Made by a program: the position numbers and the translations under genes
Notes under the pieces: generated by a model
Seen by the model: only the letters and a program-made list of their open reading frames with translations
Told to the model about the DNA's origin: nothing
Databases searched by the model: none
Shown here: positions 61,630 through 64,000 of the stretch, piece by piece
How positions within the stretch are numbered: the stretch's first letter is position 1
How the letters are laid out: every line of letters starts with the position of its first letter
Source: Caldilineaceae bacterium
GTDB lineage: Bacteria; Chloroflexota; Anaerolineae; Caldilineales; Caldilineaceae
Reading direction: 5' to 3'
Length of the DNA: 64,000 nucleotides
Assembly (NCBI GenBank): GCA_026645575.1
Contig: JAPKMW010000021.1
Span: 1 to 64,000, forward strand

Positions 61630-62013
61630 TTAGGCTGCAACTGCAATCGGCGGTCTTTCTACAAAAGCAACCGGGATCGAGCTTGTAAGCGAAGGTGTGA
61701 AACTCGACACCTTGAGAATTTGATTTACGGGGGGAGAAGTGATCAGATCGATCACTAGCTCTTGCCAATCCGGTTCAAGATCGTCCAACCCAGACAAAGG
61801 GAAGCTTCGCGGTCCTACTTTGGTTAATTGAATCAGTACCGAGAAATCCATAAGGGTTAAGCCAATTGCCCGTTTTTCGGCACGATTAAACCGCAGTAAG
61901 ATATTATCGTTCAATTCCACTGCCGTTGTCGCTTTTTCACCGGGCGCAAAGGAAATGTAGAGTACATCGGCATCTTGATCGTAGTTGTAAGTATACAGAG
62001 AAGTTTCATTCAT
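61630..62013 (-). CDS. DUF2283-domain protein, 127 aa
   Basis: Opening YDQDADVLYISFAPGEKATTAVELNDNILLRFN and GLTLMDFS are typical of DUF2283, a small beta domain often coded next to RelE/BECR-like genes and likely an antitoxin or partner. The C-terminal 55 residues are an extra tail. Starts 5 nt after the stop of the frameshifted gene upstream, so the two formed one operon. Confidence 0.8.
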   Translation of the reverse strand: MNETSLYTYNYDQDADVLYISFAPGEKATTAVELNDNILLRFNRAEKRAIGLTLMDFSVLIQLTKVGPRSFPLSGLDDLEPDWQELVIDLITSPPVNQILKVSSFTPSLTSSIPVAFVERPPIAVAA

Positions 62014-62018
62014 AAGCT

Positions 62019-62361
62019 TTAGCGTTTGATTCTAATATGCTTGAAAAAGGCAGTAGTGACGTAATTGTTTGCTGTTACCTGGCCTTTTAGGTTGATGTCA
62101 AAACCAAATAATACAATTGCGACGACATGGTTGCTGCCATCAGGCAAACCGTTAAACGGATAGATATAACGATACTTACGCGGGTTCAGTGGTTCTTGAC
62201 GCTGCTGACCACTTTGGAGGGTGATTTTGAGGAATTCTTCAAAATCTTCCATTTCAGGATGATTATCCTGCGCGACAATATGTTGCCATCGCTCTTCAGT
62301 CAGTCAGATAGATAGGATGTCCCTCTCTATCAAAAACAAGCCAACGCTTACCGTCATTCAT
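62019..62361 (-). pseudogene. Frameshifted small RelE/BECR-nuclease-like gene
   Basis: From ATG 62361 (GAGG about 10 nt before it) the frame reads MNDGKRWLVFDREGHPIYLT and hits a stop at once. Reading on in the next phase gives EERWQHIVAQDNHPEMEDFEEFLK and a C-terminal part with KYRYIYPF, NHVVAIVLFGF and NNYVTTAF. The two phases join at 62297-62304, where the 4-nt word cagt is present twice; removing one copy restores one protein of about 112 residues. The full product resembles the HPEM...KYRY...VVTAF small nucleases of the phage-barnase/RelE-like group. Toxin role is inference. Confidence 0.7.
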
Positions 62362-62439
62362 CTTTTGAAACCTCAAGTGTTGATGAATCATGAATGATGG
62401 CAGAATTATACAATAGATAGCAATTTAGGAGAAGTAAAG

Positions 62440-63318
62440 ATGCAAACAAACGGTCAAACTAATGGCTACCACAGGCCCTTTCCAGCGCTCACCCCGGCGC
62501 AACGGCTACATTTAGATATTTACGGTTATGTGATTGTCGAAAATACACTCACTGCCGATGAAGTGGGCGCGACGCGCGAGGCGTTGCAAAAACTCAAGCG
62601 CGATCTGATTGCCACCGGCGACCCGGCCAATGCTGTGGTACGCGGCGCCCGCTTTTCGACCTATAAACCCCATCATGTCCATTTTGCCCACATTGTGGAG
62701 GCAGACCCAGCCATCTTTGACTACTTGACCCATCCCCGCCTGGTGGCAATGGCCGAAGAATTTGTCGGCGGCGCCGTGCGGCTGGAAGAATCGGAAGCGA
62801 TCATCAACTCCCGCGCCCCCGATTATGACCCCAGTGCGCCGGTGCGCTACGGTTTTCACACCGGCACGCGACCTGATCTCGGCACCTATACCGAGAACGG
62901 TCTCTTCCACTGCAACTTTGTCAAGACGCTAACCAACCTGACCGACCTCGGCCCCGATGACGGCGGCACGGTGGTGATTGCCGGCAGCCACAAGATCAAG
63001 GCGCCGCAAGCCCAGCTCATCGCCTGCGCCTATGAAGACCCGTCGCTGATCCACCAAGTGATTGCCCCCGCTGGTTCAACCCTGCTCTTTGCTGAGTCGC
63101 TGATCCACGCCACCGGTCAACTACGCAGCGACAAAGAACGGGTGATCATCATCGGCGGTTACACCCCACCCATGTTCCGCGCCTGGCCCGGCCAGGAACC
63201 GAGTCAAGCATTTATCGACAATCTACCCGAAATCTATAAACCCTTGATCGGCGCCACAGCGAGTTGGCACTGGGAACAACGCTATCGATCCCTGGACATG
63301 CCGGTGACCACGAATTAG
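62440..63318 (+). CDS. Phytanoyl-CoA dioxygenase (PhyH) family protein, 292 aa
   Basis: Fe(II)/2-oxoglutarate-dependent oxygenase fold. Reads HLDIYGYVIVENTLTADEV at the start, GFHTGTR, NGLFHCNFVKTLTNLTDL and DDGGTVVIAGSHK in the core, and SLIHATGQLRSDKERVII (second His and 2-oxoglutarate Arg). The HxD metal motif appears as HCN, so the Asp ligand may be replaced or provided elsewhere; activity is not certain. TTAGGAGAA before ATG 62440. Substrate unknown; such genes often serve secondary metabolism. Confidence 0.85.
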   Translation: MQTNGQTNGYHRPFPALTPAQRLHLDIYGYVIVENTLTADEVGATREALQKLKRDLIATGDPANAVVRGARFSTYKPHHVHFAHIVEADPAIFDYLTHPRLVAMAEEFVGGAVRLEESEAIINSRAPDYDPSAPVRYGFHTGTRPDLGTYTENGLFHCNFVKTLTNLTDLGPDDGGTVVIAGSHKIKAPQAQLIACAYEDPSLIHQVIAPAGSTLLFAESLIHATGQLRSDKERVIIIGGYTPPMFRAWPGQEPSQAFIDNLPEIYKPLIGATASWHWEQRYRSLDMPVTTN

Positions 63319-63325
63319 CTTGGGG

Positions 63326-63405
63326 CACAGAGATCACAGCGATTGCACAGAGACAAACAGAGATTTCCTCTGCGTATCTCTGCGCTGCCTCTGTGCTCTC
63401 TGTGA
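63326..63405. repeat. Palindrome with cacagagat / ctctgcg words
   Basis: The left half (cacagag words) pairs with the right half (ctctgcg and ctctgtg words) with interruptions. Shares vocabulary with 14993-15112 and 5627-5695, so these three form a loose family. Confidence 0.85.
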
Positions 63406-63429
63406 ACTGAAGTAGAAAAGGATGACCCT

Positions 63430-64000
63430 ATGACTCGTAGAGCGCGCCTTCTGCAGGCGCTGGCGGAACAAGGCTATGATGCCTTTGTGGCGACCCAACG
63501 GCCCAATCAGCTTTACTTTACCCCGCATGACGAACCGGTTTCCGGCTTGCCGCCAATACCTTTTCTGGTGTTGACCGACGAAGCCCCGATTGCCATTCCC
63601 GGCCCAATGTTCTACTACGCCTGTCGCGACCAATTAACCCAATGTACGGTGGTCAAAACGGAAGTTGGCGACCCGTCGGCGCAGGAACAGTTGGCAGCGA
63701 CGATCAAAGCGCGGGGTTGGCGACGGGTGGCGTTTGATGCCCTGTCACCAACGCTGGCCGATGCACTCCAAAGAGCAGCTCCCACCACGGTTTGTGTCGC
63801 TGAACCAAAGCTTGGCCCAACGCTGCGGCGTACCAAAGAACCAGCGGAATTGGCACTGCTACGGGAAGCCGCGCTCATCTCGGATCTGGGGATGATGACC
63901 GCCTTTCAGGTTGCGCGACCAGGAGCGACCAATCGCGACGTGGCCGCCGAAGCCGCGGCGGTGATGCTCAAAGCTGGCTGTGAGGAAGCCGGAATGCAGG
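63430..64000 (+). CDS. M24-family Xaa-Pro peptidase / creatinase-like, N-terminal part (runs off the window)
   Basis: Open from ATG 63430 (AAAAGGA before it) to the window end, 190 codons. The product starts MTRRARLLQALAEQGYDAF and has the N-terminal creatinase domain (LYFTPHDEPVSG) followed by LRRTKEPAELALLREAALISDLGMM, the entry to the pita-bread peptidase domain. The metal-binding residues lie beyond the window. Aminopeptidase P / prolidase-type hydrolysis is expected. Confidence 0.85.
   Translation, partial: MTRRARLLQALAEQGYDAFVATQRPNQLYFTPHDEPVSGLPPIPFLVLTDEAPIAIPGPMFYYACRDQLTQCTVVKTEVGDPSAQEQLAATIKARGWRRVAFDALSPTLADALQRAAPTTVCVAEPKLGPTLRRTKEPAELALLREAALISDLGMMTAFQVARPGATNRDVAAEAAAVMLKAGCEEAGMQ

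Overview
The window looks like chromosomal DNA of a filamentous, gliding-type Chloroflexota bacterium, most likely Caldilineae or Anaerolineae. Reasons: moderately GC-rich genes with NTP-dependent signalling proteins in clusters; many GAF-domain kinases; large secreted Thr/Pro, DUF11, GEVED and RCC1 proteins that end in an aromatic-LP-(L/V)-x-(N/Q)-R tail; ClpC, ScpA and MiaB of bacterial type; and intergenic gaps packed with long palindromes. I see no rRNA, tRNA, CRISPR array or intact insertion sequence.

Layout. 1-1.5 kb: a MalY/PatB-type lyase whose 5' end is disrupted, and an unlisted 51-residue membrane peptide. 1.9-19.2 kb: a nine-gene signalling island, all on the plus strand. It holds three sensor kinases (GAF-GAF, PocR, five-GAF), each followed by a receiver protein. 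Two of the receivers are fused to an APH-like phosphotransferase with an intact active site. The island ends with an AAA ATPase, an SPFH membrane protein and a multi-spanning STAND-type ATPase. 19.6-25.4 kb: a 1241-residue secreted protein with an HELRH motif, a 58-residue small protein just upstream of it, and a membrane-anchored formylglycine-enzyme-like protein without the catalytic cysteines. 25.5-34.4 kb: CysQ-like phosphatase, two paralogous cell-wall proteins (TIM-barrel + SH3 + M23; TIM-barrel + three PGRP amidase domains) and ScpA. 34.4-37 kb: a DUF11/GEVED surface protein.

37.8-47.1 kb: a bacterial eRF1-like (baeRF) protein, ClpC with a clear terminator, a DUF1703-type ATPase/nuclease, an aldo-keto reductase, and an AvaI/BsoBI-type restriction-modification pair in visibly lower-GC DNA. 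47.3-51 kb: two secreted proteins, one with 14 RCC1 repeats. 51.3-59.9 kb: PAP2 phosphatase, MiaB, a GrpB-nucleotidyltransferase fusion, an HD-GYP phosphodiesterase, an S41 protease, a 53-residue secreted peptide with its own promoter and terminator, and a membrane/TPR-like protein. 60-64 kb: a 2-hydroxyacid dehydrogenase with an altered catalytic position, then a decay zone (headless ABC permease; frameshifted RelE/BECR-like gene next to DUF2283), PhyH dioxygenase and the start of an M24 peptidase.

The most notable signals are: (1) the signalling island coupling two-component receivers to APH-like kinases and STAND/AAA ATPases; (2) the shared C-terminal tail on unrelated secreted proteins; (3) intergenic palindromes, many with perfect 14-30 bp arms and mostly different words at each gap; (4) a gradient of active to degenerate PGRP domains in one protein. 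All functional calls come from reading motifs by eye; no database search was run.
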